A DNA stretch of 64,000 nt from Pararge aegeria (Eukaryota > Arthropoda > Insecta > Lepidoptera > Nymphalidae). The stretch spans positions 4,402,001-4,466,000 of the forward strand of contig NC_053182.1 of the NCBI RefSeq assembly GCF_905163445.1. Reading direction: 5' to 3'. This document shows, one piece after another, positions 9,040 to 19,600 of the stretch. Made by a program: the position numbers and the translations under genes. Below the pieces are notes generated by a model. That model was not told the origin of the DNA. It was given only the letters and a program-made list of their open reading frames with translations, and searched no databases. Within the stretch, counting starts at the first letter, position 1. Each line of letters opens with the position of its first letter.

Positions 9040-11184
9040 TTTTGCCTCTTAGCTTAAAGAATTAAGTAAAAAGTTTAACTTAAACTCACACATTAATTTA
9101 CGACTTAAGAGTAAGAGTGCTAAAGATTTATCTTAGTTGGTTTTAGTACGGCCAATATTTTGTTATATCTTGATTTTACTACTATTTTTACTGCACCACT
9201 TGTAGTTTTAAAAAAAGTAACCCAAACAGCATTTTTCAAAGTAGCATCTACGTTGGGCTTAACATTTTTAACTTTATATCTGACCGAAAATTTAGCGAAG
9301 ACATTGAACGCTCAGAAAACACATTTGCTAAGCAAACAAAAGGTCGAGTTCATTCCCCTGAAGGTGATAGCTATTTCTTCAGTTCATTGGCCATAAACCA
9401 GAAAGGAAACGAAGGGATTCCCTCGGGAAAAGGTTTGATACTTTGTAGATTGTATAGTAAATTTTTGTGGAATGCTACTAGAATATTTTTATATTATATA
9501 GGTTACTGGCCAAATGTGCTCAGATTTTAAGGGGTGGTTTTGAGGATTTTCTATAACTTTTGGTCACTGGGGAGCAATTTTTGTTCTATTATTTTATATG
9601 TCATAGTGAGTAATATATTTCATTTATGCAATAAGCAACTTTGACGAGGTAATGATTAATAGTAATTTAAAAAAATTGTCCTTAAATCTATAACACGCAG
9701 CATAAATGTAAATAGAATAATGACTATTTTCTCTAATAAATAATAAACGTAACTTACAAATCCTTGTGAAAATATAACAACAGATGTAGAAAATAATAGT
9801 TTGATATATAAACTGAGAAGAGTTTTAGTTTTTTGTTCAAAATCAACAAGAAACCATGGAAAAATCAAGAGAATACTCTAGTAATAGTGCTATTGAAAAA
9901 ATAAAAAAATTTCGTTCACATTTTTTTTATCTTAGAGTTTTCGATTAGTTTAAAGTAAAAATACTATATCCTTGCTATCTTGAAAATCAGCAGTTTAGCG
10001 ACCGCTGTCGTTAATAAAACTTAGGGTCTCTTTATAATTGTTGTAAGTCTGAGGAGCACACTACTTTCCCTCTGAAGTCACCAATGATCAAGTATATTTT
10101 TACCTTCGTTTCTTTATAACTTACGTCTTCCTTCTTTAGTAAAAGTACACCTGAAGAGACCAATAACTTTGACTGAAGAATTCTTATCTTACTAAATTTT
10201 CCCCTGGGACTCTTAGAATATCTTCATTCTTACTTAAAATGTGTTCCGTTAAAACTGGAATTTATTACTTACTTTCGCGTAAAATTTCTATCAAGGGCAA
10301 GAATGAAGGGGCGCTTAACTTTCCGTTATCACCTTGTTAAGAAAATAATAAATTTGTTTTGTCTCTTAATTGAATCTACTGAGAAAATGACTATGTCAAG
10401 GTAAAGGTGGGGTTTGAGCTTTTTGCGAATGTGACTTTAATGGTTAGACTTTATAAAAAAACAGGACTGAAAAAGATTTTTTAAATAATGAAATAATTTA
10501 TATTAAAGTTATATAAATCAGACACGGATGTTTCTTTTGGGCATTCTAAAACCTTTTGAAGTAGGTACTTCCATTGTAAGGTAGAAAAGGAAACCGTATA
10601 CAAAGTGCGTAATAATTTTACATTTTACTTGGCCTCGACTTAAAAATGTTGAAGAAAACATTTATTTCTTGTTGTTTAGTTGTTTAACAACGTCGTTTTT
10701 TTGTGATTTTTTTATCTACGAATAAAAAAAACAAAGAGAATGAGCTTTTATTGTTGACGAACTGGTATATTACAAGACATGTATTGAACTGACAAGATTG
10801 TACAATTTCTCCTAATGATTATCTACCCGGAAATTAACCTTATCAATATTTCCGACGGGGGCGGAAATAACTCTTGTTAATATCCTGGATCATTTTTTGT
10901 AAAACGACGTTATAATTTAGCAGTCGTTATTTCGGCCGGAATGGAGCCAAAATGTAATCGTGATTGTAAGACTTTTGAAGCTTTTTATATTTATGTATTT
11001 TAGAAGCACTGGATAGCACAGAATATTTAGTAACACTCGAGAGTTCTTGTAAAAATAATTTTATATACAAAGATACGTGGGATAAATCTTTTTTTTCATG
11101 CCTAGCGATGTCAACGGTTGTAATGTAGATCATATGTCTATAGAATTTTATACTATAAGATAGCATAAAAAGAAATATATCTGA
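9040..11184. other. 2.1-kb stretch without a recognisable gene or repeat
   Basis: AT-rich. Open frames reach only 70-88 codons (9160-9396, 9656-9868 minus, 10927-11193 minus) and have no domain, signal peptide or neighbour logic. Either unique non-coding DNA or repeats too old to recognise. Confidence 0.5.
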
Positions 11185-11745
11185 CTCTCTCACTCACTCA
11201 CTGACTCATCACTAAATCTCAGCAATAAAAAAGCCTATAAACTGGAAATTTGAAAGGCAGGTTTCTTCATTAGGTGTCAGTTAAGAAACGTCTGAGAAAT
11301 TTATTAAACAACCCAGAGAAATTTATTGAACTTCTAACCCCTATTTCGTATGATAGTCCTATGTTTTGAAGTCGAAATCGGCCTGCGTCTTGTTCATTTA
11401 GATAATCAGCTTTTAATTATAAAATCTATGTAAATTTTCCCTCTTAAAGGTGGTACGAGACAAAAGTTTTTGCTGATGTTTAAGTCTACACATCCGATAT
11501 TTTGTGAGCAGGTTTCTTTTAAAGTATATTCGTACTAACATTAGTTCAGAAAATATTTTATCCAAATCTACCCTAAATGGGGGTAAAATAGGGGTTGGAA
11601 GTTTGTTTCTAAGTCAATTTTTCATTAAAACTAATTTTGAGTTTCTGCTGGAGATAGGAGTTGTTTGACCAAGGATTTCTTTTAATTTCAGGTAAAATTT
11701 AAATGTTATGGCAAGCAAAGTTGCGGGCCACTGCTAGTAATTTAT
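11185..11745 (+). repeat. Dispersed repeat ('ctcactgactcatc' family)
   Basis: Starts with 'ctctctcactcactcactga', passes 'cctaaatgggggtaaaat' and 'aggggttggaagtttgt', and ends 'ttgcgggccactgctagt'. I recognise this order from lepidopteran intergenic repeats. No coding capacity. Confidence 0.5.
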
Positions 11746-12589
11746 AACTTTAGTAATTGCCGCCGCAAAACAGTTACACACGTGCTTTGAACATTCCGGT
11801 GAACGATAACAGAAGTACTCCAAAGGGTAAATGTAATATTTTTTTAATTAAAACTCAAGAGTGCTCTTGAATATACAAATACGGGGTCGAGTGAAATGTT
11901 CTTTTTCACTGAAATAAATTCACGAAATATCCATTCCGTATGAAAATTTTAAAATTGCAAAACTGCTGAGATAAAAATTCTATTAAAACTTCGCGCCCCA
12001 ACAAATTGAATTCATTTTCTACTAATAGAAAACGTTCGCTTAGGTACTTCTTCTATATTGAAAGAAAGGACAAATAATGCTTCTGTAAAATTTATATGTT
12101 TACAGTGTGAAATGTCTTTTCTTTTGTCAGAGCTCATTGAGTTTTTAAAAAAGAAATACACCTAATTAAATACCGCACCGTAATGCTTTATAGTCAAGGC
12201 ATTTACCTCAATAAACGGGTTCCCATACGCAAAACTTCATCTCTATATTAAAATTCGTTAAAACCTACCCGCATTGAAGTAACGTGGTGGGTGAAAGTTA
12301 TTATTGTCTTTTTCCTTTGAGATATGAGAGGTGTTGGGATTGATTTAAATATAATTCAAAATGTTAGTAAGTTGTTTGCGAAAAAAAAAATCTTTTTCAA
12401 CAATAAAAGGCTTTGGTACCAAAAGAAAAGAGAAAGATTTATAAAAATTATATCCCTGAAGTAGTAAAATTATTTATTATATGGTTATTTTTGATGAACT
12501 TTCGTCATTTTTAAAGTCATTTCAATGAAACTCAGTAATCTGACTTTTCGTTGAAAACTAACCCGTACGTTTACGTCTTTCCCAGTTAT
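11746..12589. other. No gene seen
   Basis: Unassigned AT-rich sequence; nothing recognisable on either strand. Confidence 0.5.
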
Positions 12590-12790
12590 TGATACTCATT
12601 ATCATCATCATCATATTAACCCATAAGCGGATCTCTGCAGGGCAAGAGTCTCCCACACATGAGAGGGGTTTCCCCGTAGTCGACCACGCTCATTGACGCT
12701 GATGATGGCGTGTGGAGTGCACCAATGCGCACTTGTGCATTGGTGGACTCCACAAACAACTCCACTTCGAATCCCAGTACGCACCACTAC
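12590..12790 (-). mobile_element. SINE-E copy
   Basis: 'atcatcatcatcatattaac', 'tctcccacacatgagagg', 'gtagtcgaccacgctc', 'cttcgaatcccagtac'. Box B survives on the minus strand. Its middle is replaced by a hairpin (12711-12754). Confidence 0.75.
12711..12754. repeat. Tight inverted repeat, 21-bp arms, 2-bp spacer
   Basis: Arms 12711-12731 and 12734-12754 pair with two mismatches; spacer 'ct'. It lies inside SINE-E, whose 'gtgtggagtccaccaatgc' motif appears once in each direction. Confidence 0.85.
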
Positions 12791-12794
12791 GCGT

Positions 12795-13187
12795 TTTATT
12801 TTAATTAATATATCACTATTATTATTACTTATCTATGTAATTGAGTAGTATGTAAGTTTATAATAGCATAAATATATATCACATATATCTATCATAGTAT
12901 ATATAAATTTATGTTGGTATTTGTGTAGTTAATATGTAAATGTAGTATGTATGTTCATGTAAGTTTATATTACATTTCTTTTTTTTGTTTTTTTTTTTGT
13001 AACTTACTTTATGCACCATCCATTTTCCACTTTATCGGCTTCGTACGCTCAGGTTGCCTTTAAAAGATCACTTTTAGTGATAAGGCCGCCTTTGCACCCT
13101 AGCACTAAGTACTATTACTGTTTTCCTTGTATTTTCCTTTTTTTTGTTGTGTTGCAAAAAAGTTTTTTCTATTCTATTCTATTCTAT
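12795..13187 (+). mobile_element. LINE-2 3' UTR with (TATTC)n tail
   Basis: AT-rich UTR, then 'aggttgcctttaaaagatc', 'agtgataaggccgcctttgc', and a pentanucleotide 'ctattctattctattctatt' tail at about 13168-13188. Confidence 0.75.
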
Positions 13188-13430
13188 TCACTTGCTTCAA
13201 TGAAGAAAATCATCGCGAGGAAACCTGTATGCCTGAGAGTTTTCTATAATGTTCTCAAAGGCGTGTGGAGTCCACCAATGCACATTGGTTGGGAGTTGGG
13301 AGTTGGGAGGTTTCCTCGCGATGTTTTCCTTCATTGAAGCAAGTGATATCTTAATTAAAATAAAACGCGTAGTGGTGCGTGATGGGATTCGAAGTCGAAC
13401 CCCGAAAGTGATTCCCAACTAGCTAACCTT
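13188..13430. mobile_element. Two SINE-E pieces head to head, forming a 38-bp inverted repeat
   Basis: Arms 13188-13225 and 13309-13346 pair with two mismatches ('cttgcttcaatgaag' and 'cgcgaggaaacc'). The 83-bp loop contains a (GGGAGTT)3-like run at about 13288-13309. A minus-strand SINE-E head ('gggattcgaagtcgaacccc') continues to 13430. Confidence 0.8.
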
Positions 13431-13680
13431 GACGGCCGATTGGCGCAGTTTGCAGCGACCCTGCTTTCTGAGTCCAAGGCCGTGGGTTCGATTCCCACAA
13501 CTGGAAAATATTTGTGTGATGAGCATGAATGTTTTTCAGTGTCTGGGTGTTTATTTGTAGATAATAAGTATTTATGCATATTATTCATAAAAATATTCAT
13601 CAGTCATCTCAGTACCCATAACACAAGCTACGCTTACTTTGGGGCTCGATGGCGATGTGTGCGTTGTCTTAGTATATAAA
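13431..13680 (+). mobile_element. SINE-A copy, near full length
   Basis: Head 'gacggccgattggcgcag', box B 'gtgggttcgattcccacaac', tail 'gctacgcttactttggggc'. One of the best-preserved copies here. Frames reading through it are translated SINE. Confidence 0.95.
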
Positions 13681-14037
13681 TTATGTTATATATAACCTAG
13701 CTACTAGGTTATTTCTAATTCTACCCCAAAATGGATTAAATAGGAATGATTTTAAACGTGCTATTATTTCTGCTTTGTCAAGCAATTCGGACTGACAATT
13801 TTGGATTGTAATTTTTAGTTTTCTTTGGTTATTTTTAAGTTTTCCTTATTTTTATTTTACTTTTGTTTAACTTTATGTAGTTTTACTATGGTTGTAGTGT
13901 TAATATCGGTCATTTTGTAGTGAATGCTGTTCATACTTTTAAGTGGCTAGTCACAGTGATTAGAAACAAAATATTTGTAATTTTGCTTTACGTATTGTGA
14001 ACAAGCTGTTGGTGTTCCTTTAATAAATAAAATAAAG
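13681..14037 (+). other. No gene seen; possible LINE 3' UTR of unknown family
   Basis: T-rich sequence ending 'taataaataaaataaag' immediately before the LINE-2 coding fragment. The terminal A-rich run suggests an older retrotransposon 3' end. Confidence 0.3.
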
Positions 14038-14375
14038 TAAGAGCTAGACTAAAATGGTTGCCTATCCGTTTACGCCGTGAAGTTCATCTAATTTCCTTCT
14101 TTTATTCTATTCTTAATAGTCATTTATCTCCCTCTTATTTAAGGGATCGTTTTCGCTTTATTTCTGACTCATCTTCTCATTCCAACCTTCGATCCCGCCT
14201 TGGTAACCGTGTGGTACTCCCTTTTAGTAAAACGAAGTTCTTCAGTAATTCTTTCACCTTTAAAGCAATTATGCTCTGGAACAATCTGCCTGCTGAAATC
14301 CGTGGAAGTAGTTCCCTTCCGATATTTAAGAGTCGTCTGAAGGACAACTACCTCTCTTTGAGTGATGAAATTTGA
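14038..14375 (+). pseudogene. LINE-2 ORF2 C-terminal fragment
   Basis: Reads ARLKWLPIRLRREVHLISFF, then 'YLRDRFRFIS', 'LPFSKTKFFSNSF', 'AIMLWNNLPAEIRGSSSLPIFKSRL' style motifs, ending at TGA near 14373. This is the terminal domain after reverse transcriptase in a common lepidopteran non-LTR element. The better copy at 55848-56345 (minus) shares KLKWLPIR, KTKFY, LWNALP and SLAIFK. No endonuclease or reverse-transcriptase domain remains: the element is 5' truncated at about 14038. No start codon is meaningful here. Confidence 0.8.
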
Positions 14376-14760
14376 AGATTCTTTATATTCTTTTTTTTTT
14401 TTTACTGTGTGTTAAAATCTACTTATATATATTATGTTTGTTATATATTTATATATAATATGTATATTTTCTATTTATATCTCATGTATATTTTATATTT
14501 ATATATTACGTATATTTATTTAAATTATAAATGTATTTGTATCTTTACATTTTGGTATTTATGTATATCTATCAACACTCTTGGCATTATCCCGTTCTCT
14601 TGCTGTAAGTCCTATCTACAAAGGTTGCGTGTAAGAGATTGCTTGCAGCAATAAGGCCGCCTTTGCATGTCTACATTGTGTACTGTATACTCCTTACTGT
14701 TTCTTTTCCTGTATGTTATACGTGCAATAAAGTGTTTCTTCTTCTTCTCCTTCTTAAAGT
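14376..14760 (+). mobile_element. LINE-2 3' UTR with CTT-rich tail
   Basis: T-run and TATATTTATATA-type sequence, then 'gcagcaataaggccgcctt', 'gttatacgtgcaataaagtg' and a 'cttcttcttctccttctt' tail. Confidence 0.8.
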
Positions 14761-14989
14761 GGATGTATGTAAGTCCTTCAAATTTCAAGTTTTTTTTTAT
14801 TATTATTCCACTACAAGTTAGCCCTAGACTGCAATCTTACCTGGTAAGTGATGCAGACTAAGATGGTAGCGGGCTAACCATTATATAGGCTCATTGGTTT
14901 CTAATCGACATTGCACCGGAAAACTAAATGGCTTAGTGGCATGTGGCTCACGGCCACGGCCAAAGCTGTCTGTCTTGTGTGAGACCAGA

Positions 14990-15108
14990 CAGACAGACAT
15001 TGAGAGTCGCAGGTTCAAATCCTGTCGGTTCCGAAAATTTTTATATGCATTTTAAATTTATAAAATTGATAAGCCCTCCATGTGTAGGTAAAAACACTAA
15101 TAAAAAAA
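14990..15108 (+). mobile_element. SINE-D 3' part inserted in SINE-B
   Basis: 'gagagtcgcaggttcaaatc' and 'ctgtcggttccgaaaat' give box B and the acceptor end of the SINE-D tRNA-like body, followed by the usual 'ttttatatgcattttaaatt' tail and an A-run. The 5' half is absent. Flanking SINE-B is continuous across it. Confidence 0.7.
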
Positions 15109-15156
15109 AATTCAGATATTATAAGTTCCCAAATTGCCCTTGCCGGGAATCGAACC

Positions 15157-15310
15157 CGGGCTCTCCGGATAACTAAATCGGGCTCTCCGGATAACTAAAT
15201 CGGGCTCTCCGGATAACTAAATCGGGCTCTACGGATAACTAAATCGGGCTCTCCGGATAACTAAATCGGGCTCTCCGGATAACTAAATCGGGCTCTCCGG
15301 ATAACTAAAT
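15157..15310. repeat. Seven exact-length 22-bp tandem repeats
   Basis: Units start at 15157, 15179, 15201, 15223, 15245, 15267 and 15289. The only change I see is one base in unit 4 ('ctctacgg'). Each unit joins a piece next to the SINE-B box B ('cgggctctc') to a piece from the SINE-B body ('cggataactaaat'). Confidence 0.95.
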
Positions 15311-15420
15311 CGCTTAGTGGCATGTGGCTAACGGCCACAGCAAAAGCCTCACACCAGAATCGAATCAAACCTGGGGTCTCCTACATAAATTCATAGCGCT
15401 CACCGTTACGCCAGGGAGGT

Positions 15421-15885
15421 CCTCGAAAAATTGAGTTTTATTCGCTTTACTTTGCCTGTAGCTTGTCTGGCATAAAACGCGGTATTTCTTAATCTCGCGG
15501 GATACCAGAAACGACCCGGAGATAAAGTAGCTGGCACACGCTAGTATACTATATAAATTCCTTTTACGAATGCATTTTGAATTGCAATCGTGGAATTCCA
15601 AGAGTACCTACCAACATTGTCTGTGAGGCACTATCGTGACTCCGGGTTTTGTTTCATTCTCTTTGGAGTCAAGTAGGTTATGTTTGCCTACATTACAGTC
15701 TAGAAAGTAAGAAAGCGTGTGCTCACTGAAATATGAGTGTATCATTAGTGAGGATGGGAAGACTTTGCTAATTGGGCGAGCTTTTTACAACGAACTGCGT
15801 CATACGTACTCTCGTACCTTTGTAAATAAACTGGTGCTTGTACCACTGGATTTTATGTGCTTCTAACTATTTCCTGCGGTGAATA
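15421..15885. other. No gene seen
   Basis: Unassigned. 'gctggcacacgctagtata' near 15530 may be a relic of repeat K. Confidence 0.5.
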
Positions 15886-16086
15886 TTTTATTTATTTATT
15901 TATTTAGGCGTTATGGGCACTAATATAACTGATGAAACATTTTATGAATAATATACATAAATACTTATAATATATAGATAGACCAAGACACTGAAAAACA
16001 TTCATGTTCATCACACAAACATTGTCCAGTTTTGGGAATCGAATCCATGGCCTTTGACTCAGAAAGCAGGGTCGCTGCCCACTGCG
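15886..16086 (-). mobile_element. SINE-A copy lacking tail core and 5' end
   Basis: 'aacattcatgttcatcacac', 'ttttgggaatcgaatccatg' and 'agaaagcagggtcgctgccc' are present; the last bases of the head and the 'cttactttggggc' part of the tail are missing. Confidence 0.85.
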
Positions 16087-16111
16087 TGTGGTTTTCAGTG
16101 TCTGGGTGTTT

Positions 16112-16315
16112 AAAATTCAAAATTCAAAATTCAAAATTCATTTATTTCAAGTAGGCCTAATACAAGCACTTTTGAAACGTCAAGTCTGTCCGTGTGTAGT
16201 GACTCTACCACCGGTTCGGAAGGCAGATTCTACCGAGAAGAAGCCGGCAAGAAACTCAGCAGTTGCTCTTTTCCAACATCAAAAATTTACATTTTATATT
16301 TTAACATTCATTTTT
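16112..16315 (-). mobile_element. LINE-1 3' UTR (insertion in SINE-A)
   Basis: Tail repeat 'aaaattcaaaattcaaaatt', then 'ttcaagtaggcctaatacaa', 'ccaccggttcggaaggcaga' and 'gccggcaagaaactcagcag'. More complete than the copy at 3071. Confidence 0.9.
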
Positions 16316-16594
16316 CTATCTTGTGAGAGATGAAAGCGGAGCCGGATGCTTCCAAGCAACCTTGTCATTAAGAAACTCATCAATTGTATAATAACCTCGC
16401 TGTAATAAATGTGTTTTAACACATTCTTTAAACTTATGCATTGGTAGGTCCAAAATTACCTTAAGAATCATATTATAAAAGCGTATACTCAATCCCACAA
16501 ATGACTTCTGCACCTTTCGCAGACGATATGCAGATGTCACTAATTTATGACCATTTCTTGTAAGTCGACTGTTTATATCCACTTTTTGTTTATA
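16316..16594 (-). pseudogene. LINE-1 ORF C-terminal fragment (insertion in SINE-A)
   Basis: On the minus strand the frame encodes about 92 residues ending 'HPAPLSSLTR', and 87 of the last 88 match the plus-strand copy at 2804-3070. Protein similarity ends where the DNA match ends (about 16594), so this is a 5' truncation at insertion, not decay. It interrupts SINE-A, which must be the older element. No reverse-transcriptase core is present. Confidence 0.9.
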
Positions 16595-16964
16595 ATAATT
16601 GTGTATATTACAAAATATTTATGTAAATTATTCATACAATATTCATCAGTCATCTTAGTACACATAACACAAGCTACGCTTATTTTGTGGCTAGATGGGA
16701 TGTATGTATTGTCGTAGTTCATTATATCGTAGTTATTATTACTATAAATTTCAAGGAAGTTTACTATGAAAAAATATTAAAGCAAGAGTATAGAACGATT
16801 TAAAAACATTAACACAAAACTAACATACAAACTGTCGCCTCTAAAATATATTTGTGATACTGTGATTGCGAGTGGAACGAGAACTATTATCGCGAAACAA
16901 TAGGTATACTTTTTATTCCCCTGACAAGTAGAGTTATTTGTGTGTTTGTATCATTATTATAGGG

Positions 16965-17290
16965 CCGTATCGTCTTATTTTTGGCCACATGTCTCTTGTT
17001 CTTTGGAGCATAGATCCACCACGCTGCGAAAATTCGACTTAGGGGGCTTCGACGCTTCTTCTTTTTCCGCTACTACATGTGAGTAATAAAAATCATAAGA
17101 AACCGTTGGGTACCGTTTCTTACTAGTATCTTACTCCGACCCGTTACCTACTTGGTTTTTTTTACAGAAAAATCTCAATACATACAAACTCTTTGCCCAA
17201 CCCGTGAATCGAACCCAGAGCCTCATGATTTTGACTATAATATGAGACTGACATATTAACCACTAGAATTCGGTACATCAAGAAGTAAGT
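16965..17290 (-). mobile_element. SINE-F copy with tRNA-like head
   Basis: The minus strand carries 'gaggctctgggttcgattca' (box B) and 'agtggttaatatgtcag' near 17260; the body includes 'gatccaccacgctgcg'. Related to 5935-6185. Confidence 0.5.
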
Positions 17291-17640
17291 AAAGGTTCCA
17301 CTTATTCAAATCTTCAACCTAATTTCGTGTTAAAATGAAACATATTTAGTTAAACTCTTAATTAATTTTACATAAAAGCCTTAACGAGGGTAAGGGCCGA
17401 AGTCTGAGGTTTACCCTGTGAATACCGTTATCGACTCGATGCGAATTAATTAATTTGTTTTGTCGCTTAATGAAATTTCATTGCGAAAATATTTATGTGA
17501 CGGACGAATCCAAATTGAATTGTCTGTTTGCGGAATAAATTATTACATCGCATCGCCTTGAATTTAGGCGATTTGTACAAAATAGGTAACAGTTATAACC
17601 TATAACTATTATCTATTTTATACCAATCTAATTTAATATT
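17291..17640. other. No gene seen
   Basis: Unassigned AT-rich sequence; nothing recognisable on either strand. Confidence 0.5.
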
Positions 17641-17820
17641 TTTTTATTCAACTAAAAGTTAGTTCGTAGCTGCAATCTCACCTGGTGTTAAGTGATGATA
17701 CAGTCTAAAATGGTAGCGGGCTAACCTGTTAGGGAGTATGGTAGTCATACCCCTAAAAGGTTTGTACGCGACATCGCACCGGAACACTAAATCGCTTAGC
17801 GGCATTTGTTTGTCGGAACT
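17641..17820 (-). mobile_element. SINE-B fragment, 3' half
   Basis: 'ctgcaatctcacctggtg', 'atggtagcgggctaacctg', 'cgcgacatcgcaccggaac' and 'actaaatcgcttagcggc' occur in minus-strand SINE-B order. Confidence 0.9.
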
Positions 17821-17925
17821 TTATCAGCATAGTAATGTAATGTCCCACTAAATCATAAATACATTAAGATAATGTATCAACTTTTCTCGAATAAAAGTAT
17901 TTATAAGGTGTATGTTATAATGTTG

Positions 17926-17998
17926 GTCTCGCCGGGCATCGAACCCGCGACCTCCCATTTAAAACCACAGCACTCAACACTGAGCCACGGAGTCGTAT
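17926..17998 (-). mobile_element. tRNA-like SINE head
   Basis: On the minus strand: 'cgactccgtggctcagtg' (box A-like), 'ggtttt', then 'tcgcgggttcgatgcccgg' (box B with a 5-bp paired stem). About 70 nt, tRNA-sized. I did not find a closing 7-bp acceptor stem, so I treat it as a SINE head and not a tRNA gene. Confidence 0.5.
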
Positions 17999-17999
17999 A

Positions 18000-18349
18000 A
18001 ATGATGCAAAGATATTTCTTTTTTTGACGGAAGAAGAAAATCTACGGAATGGCCATTCTATTTACAAGTTCGCCATTTTCTCGAACACCGCCCACAGCTT
18101 AGTGGAGCGTCAAACTGCTCGGATCATTAATTTTATCTGGTCACGTCGCAGCCTTTCTGCCACCACCGGGTGGGCCCTAGCAATGCTTTAATGCCATTAC
18201 ACTGTGTACTGAAACGCCGTGTGATTTTATATTTACGTATTAAGGGCTTCCTACCAATTTTTATTTTTAAATGTCACTTTATTCGACATTGTACTCCTGC
18301 AGGGCACTAGCTAGCACAGGCAGGAGAAAAAAATTATATCCCCCGATTA
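18000..18349. other. Left flank of element S; no gene
   Basis: GC-richer than its surroundings near 18140-18180 ('ccaccaccgggtgggcccta'). Ends with a partial array unit 'ttatatcccccgattatat'. Probably part of the element whose repeat is amplified next door. Confidence 0.4.
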
Positions 18350-18997
18350 TATCCCCTGACAGGGGATATAATTAACGTGTCTACCTTCTGAAGCACGGGT
18401 ACATGGAATAGGAGTATCCCCTGACAGGGGATATAATTAACGTGTCTACCTTCTGAAGCACGGGTACATGGAATAGGAGTATCCCCTGACAGGGGATATA
18501 ATTAACGTGGCTACCTTCTGAAGCACGGGTACATGGAATAGGAGTATCCCCTGACAGGGGATATAATTAACGTGGCTACCTTCTGAAGCACGTGTACATG
18601 GAATAGGAGTATCCCCTGACAGGGGATAAAATTAAGTGTCTACCTTCTGAAGCACGGGAACATGGAATAGGAGTATCCCCTGACAGGGGATATAATTAAC
18701 GTGTCTAACTTCTGAAGCACGGAAACATGGAATAGGAGTATCCCCTGACAGGGGATATAATTAACGTGTCTACCTTCTGAAGCACGGAAACATGGAATAG
18801 GAGTATCCCCTGACAGGGGATATAATTAACGTGTCTACCTTCTGAAGCACGGGTACATGGAATAGGAGTATCCCCTGACAGGGGATATAATTAAGTGTCT
18901 ACCTTCTGAAGCACGGGAACATGGAATAGGAGTATCCCCTGACAGGGGATATAATTAACGTGTCTAACTTCTGAAGCACGGGAACATGGAATAGGAG
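18350..18997. repeat. Ten-unit 65-bp tandem array, each unit with a 19-bp palindrome
   Basis: Units start at 18350, 18415, 18480, 18545, 18610, 18674, 18739, 18804, 18869 and 18933. Eight are 65 bp; units 5 and 9 are 64 bp through the same missing C ('attaagtgt'). Every unit opens with the perfect palindrome 'tatcccctgacaggggata' (9-bp arms, 1-bp centre). Shared variants mark units 5-6 and 9-10 as duplicates of each other ('gggaac', 'tctaac'), so a four-unit block was copied. Single-unit relatives occur at 56560-57165 and 60165-60300. Confidence 0.95.
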
Positions 18998-19095
18998 AAG
19001 TTTACACCCGTTTATTATCACACATATGTATATTATTCGGATATTATTTTCGCTAGTGCGCTAGTGTTCTGAGAGTTGATAAAGCTGTGGGAGAA
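18998..19095 (+). mobile_element. Element S, right part
   Basis: 'aagtttacacccgtttatta' and 'gttgataaagctgtggga', 'gaagatac' match 60180-60280, and the first part matches the complement of 56585-56630. This shows the array belongs to a dispersed element. Confidence 0.7.
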
Positions 19096-19302
19096 GATAC
19101 ATTTTTATTTCCCCGAGGATAAATATGTCTCCTGCTAGCCGCGCTGAAATAAAAAGTCAAAAATAGTAAAATAATACTTGTGTTTCGTTGCTATAAACTT
19201 AATTACAATGGATATATGTCGCCACCACCACCACGGTTATATAACTACGGAATCGATTAGACAATTGTTTGTGCAATAGCAACACATCTTCAAACGGCTC
19301 CT

Positions 19303-19600
19303 TGGCTACAATCTCCCCTGATAAGTGATGATGCAGTCTAAGATGGTAGCGGGCTAACCTGTTAGTCATACCCCGAAACGCTTCTACGCGACATCGTACC
19401 GCAACACTGTATCGCTTAACGACACGTCTTTGCCGGTAGGGTGGTAACTAGCCACGGCCAAAGCCTCCCACCAGACCAGACCAGGGAAAATTCAGAAATT
19501 ATAAATTCCCAAATTGCCCCTGCGGGGAATCGAACCAGGGACCTCCTTCTTAAATTCACAGCGCTCACTTGCACCAGGGAAGTCGTCAAACGTACTATCT
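19303..19600 (-). mobile_element. SINE-B copy, near full length
   Basis: 3' end 'ggctacaatctcccctgat', body 'gggtggtaactagccacgg', box B complement 'ggggaatcgaaccaggga', head 'cagcgctcacttgcaccagg'. The best copy for defining the family. Confidence 0.9.

Larger units (their letters stand above)
14806..15420 (-). mobile_element. SINE-B composite, split by SINE-D and by a 22-bp array
   Basis: The minus-strand SINE-B starts with 'actacaagttagccctagac' and 'atggtagcgggctaacc', is interrupted by SINE-D (about 14990-15108), and resumes at 'ttcagatattataagttccc' and 'gccgggaatcgaacccggg' (box B complement). It then enters a 22-bp array, followed by a second run of SINE-B body ('cgcttagtggcatgtggc') and head ('acgccagggaggtcctcg'). 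Confidence 0.8.
16091..16735 (+). mobile_element. SINE-A copy split by a LINE-1 insertion
   Basis: The left piece 'gttttcagtgtctgggtgtt' (16091-16111) and the right piece (about 16595-16735: 'atattcatcagtcatcttag', 'caagctacgcttattttgtg') are consecutive parts of SINE-A. The roughly 480 bp between them is LINE-1. Confidence 0.8.

Noticed and set aside
15157..15310. CRISPR-like short repeats
   Set aside because: 22-bp units abut each other with no spacers.
17926..17998. A true tRNA gene
   Set aside because: Good box B but no closing acceptor stem found; looks like a SINE head.
18350..18997. CRISPR-like direct repeats
   Set aside because: Units are contiguous tandem copies with no variable spacers, in a eukaryotic repeat context.
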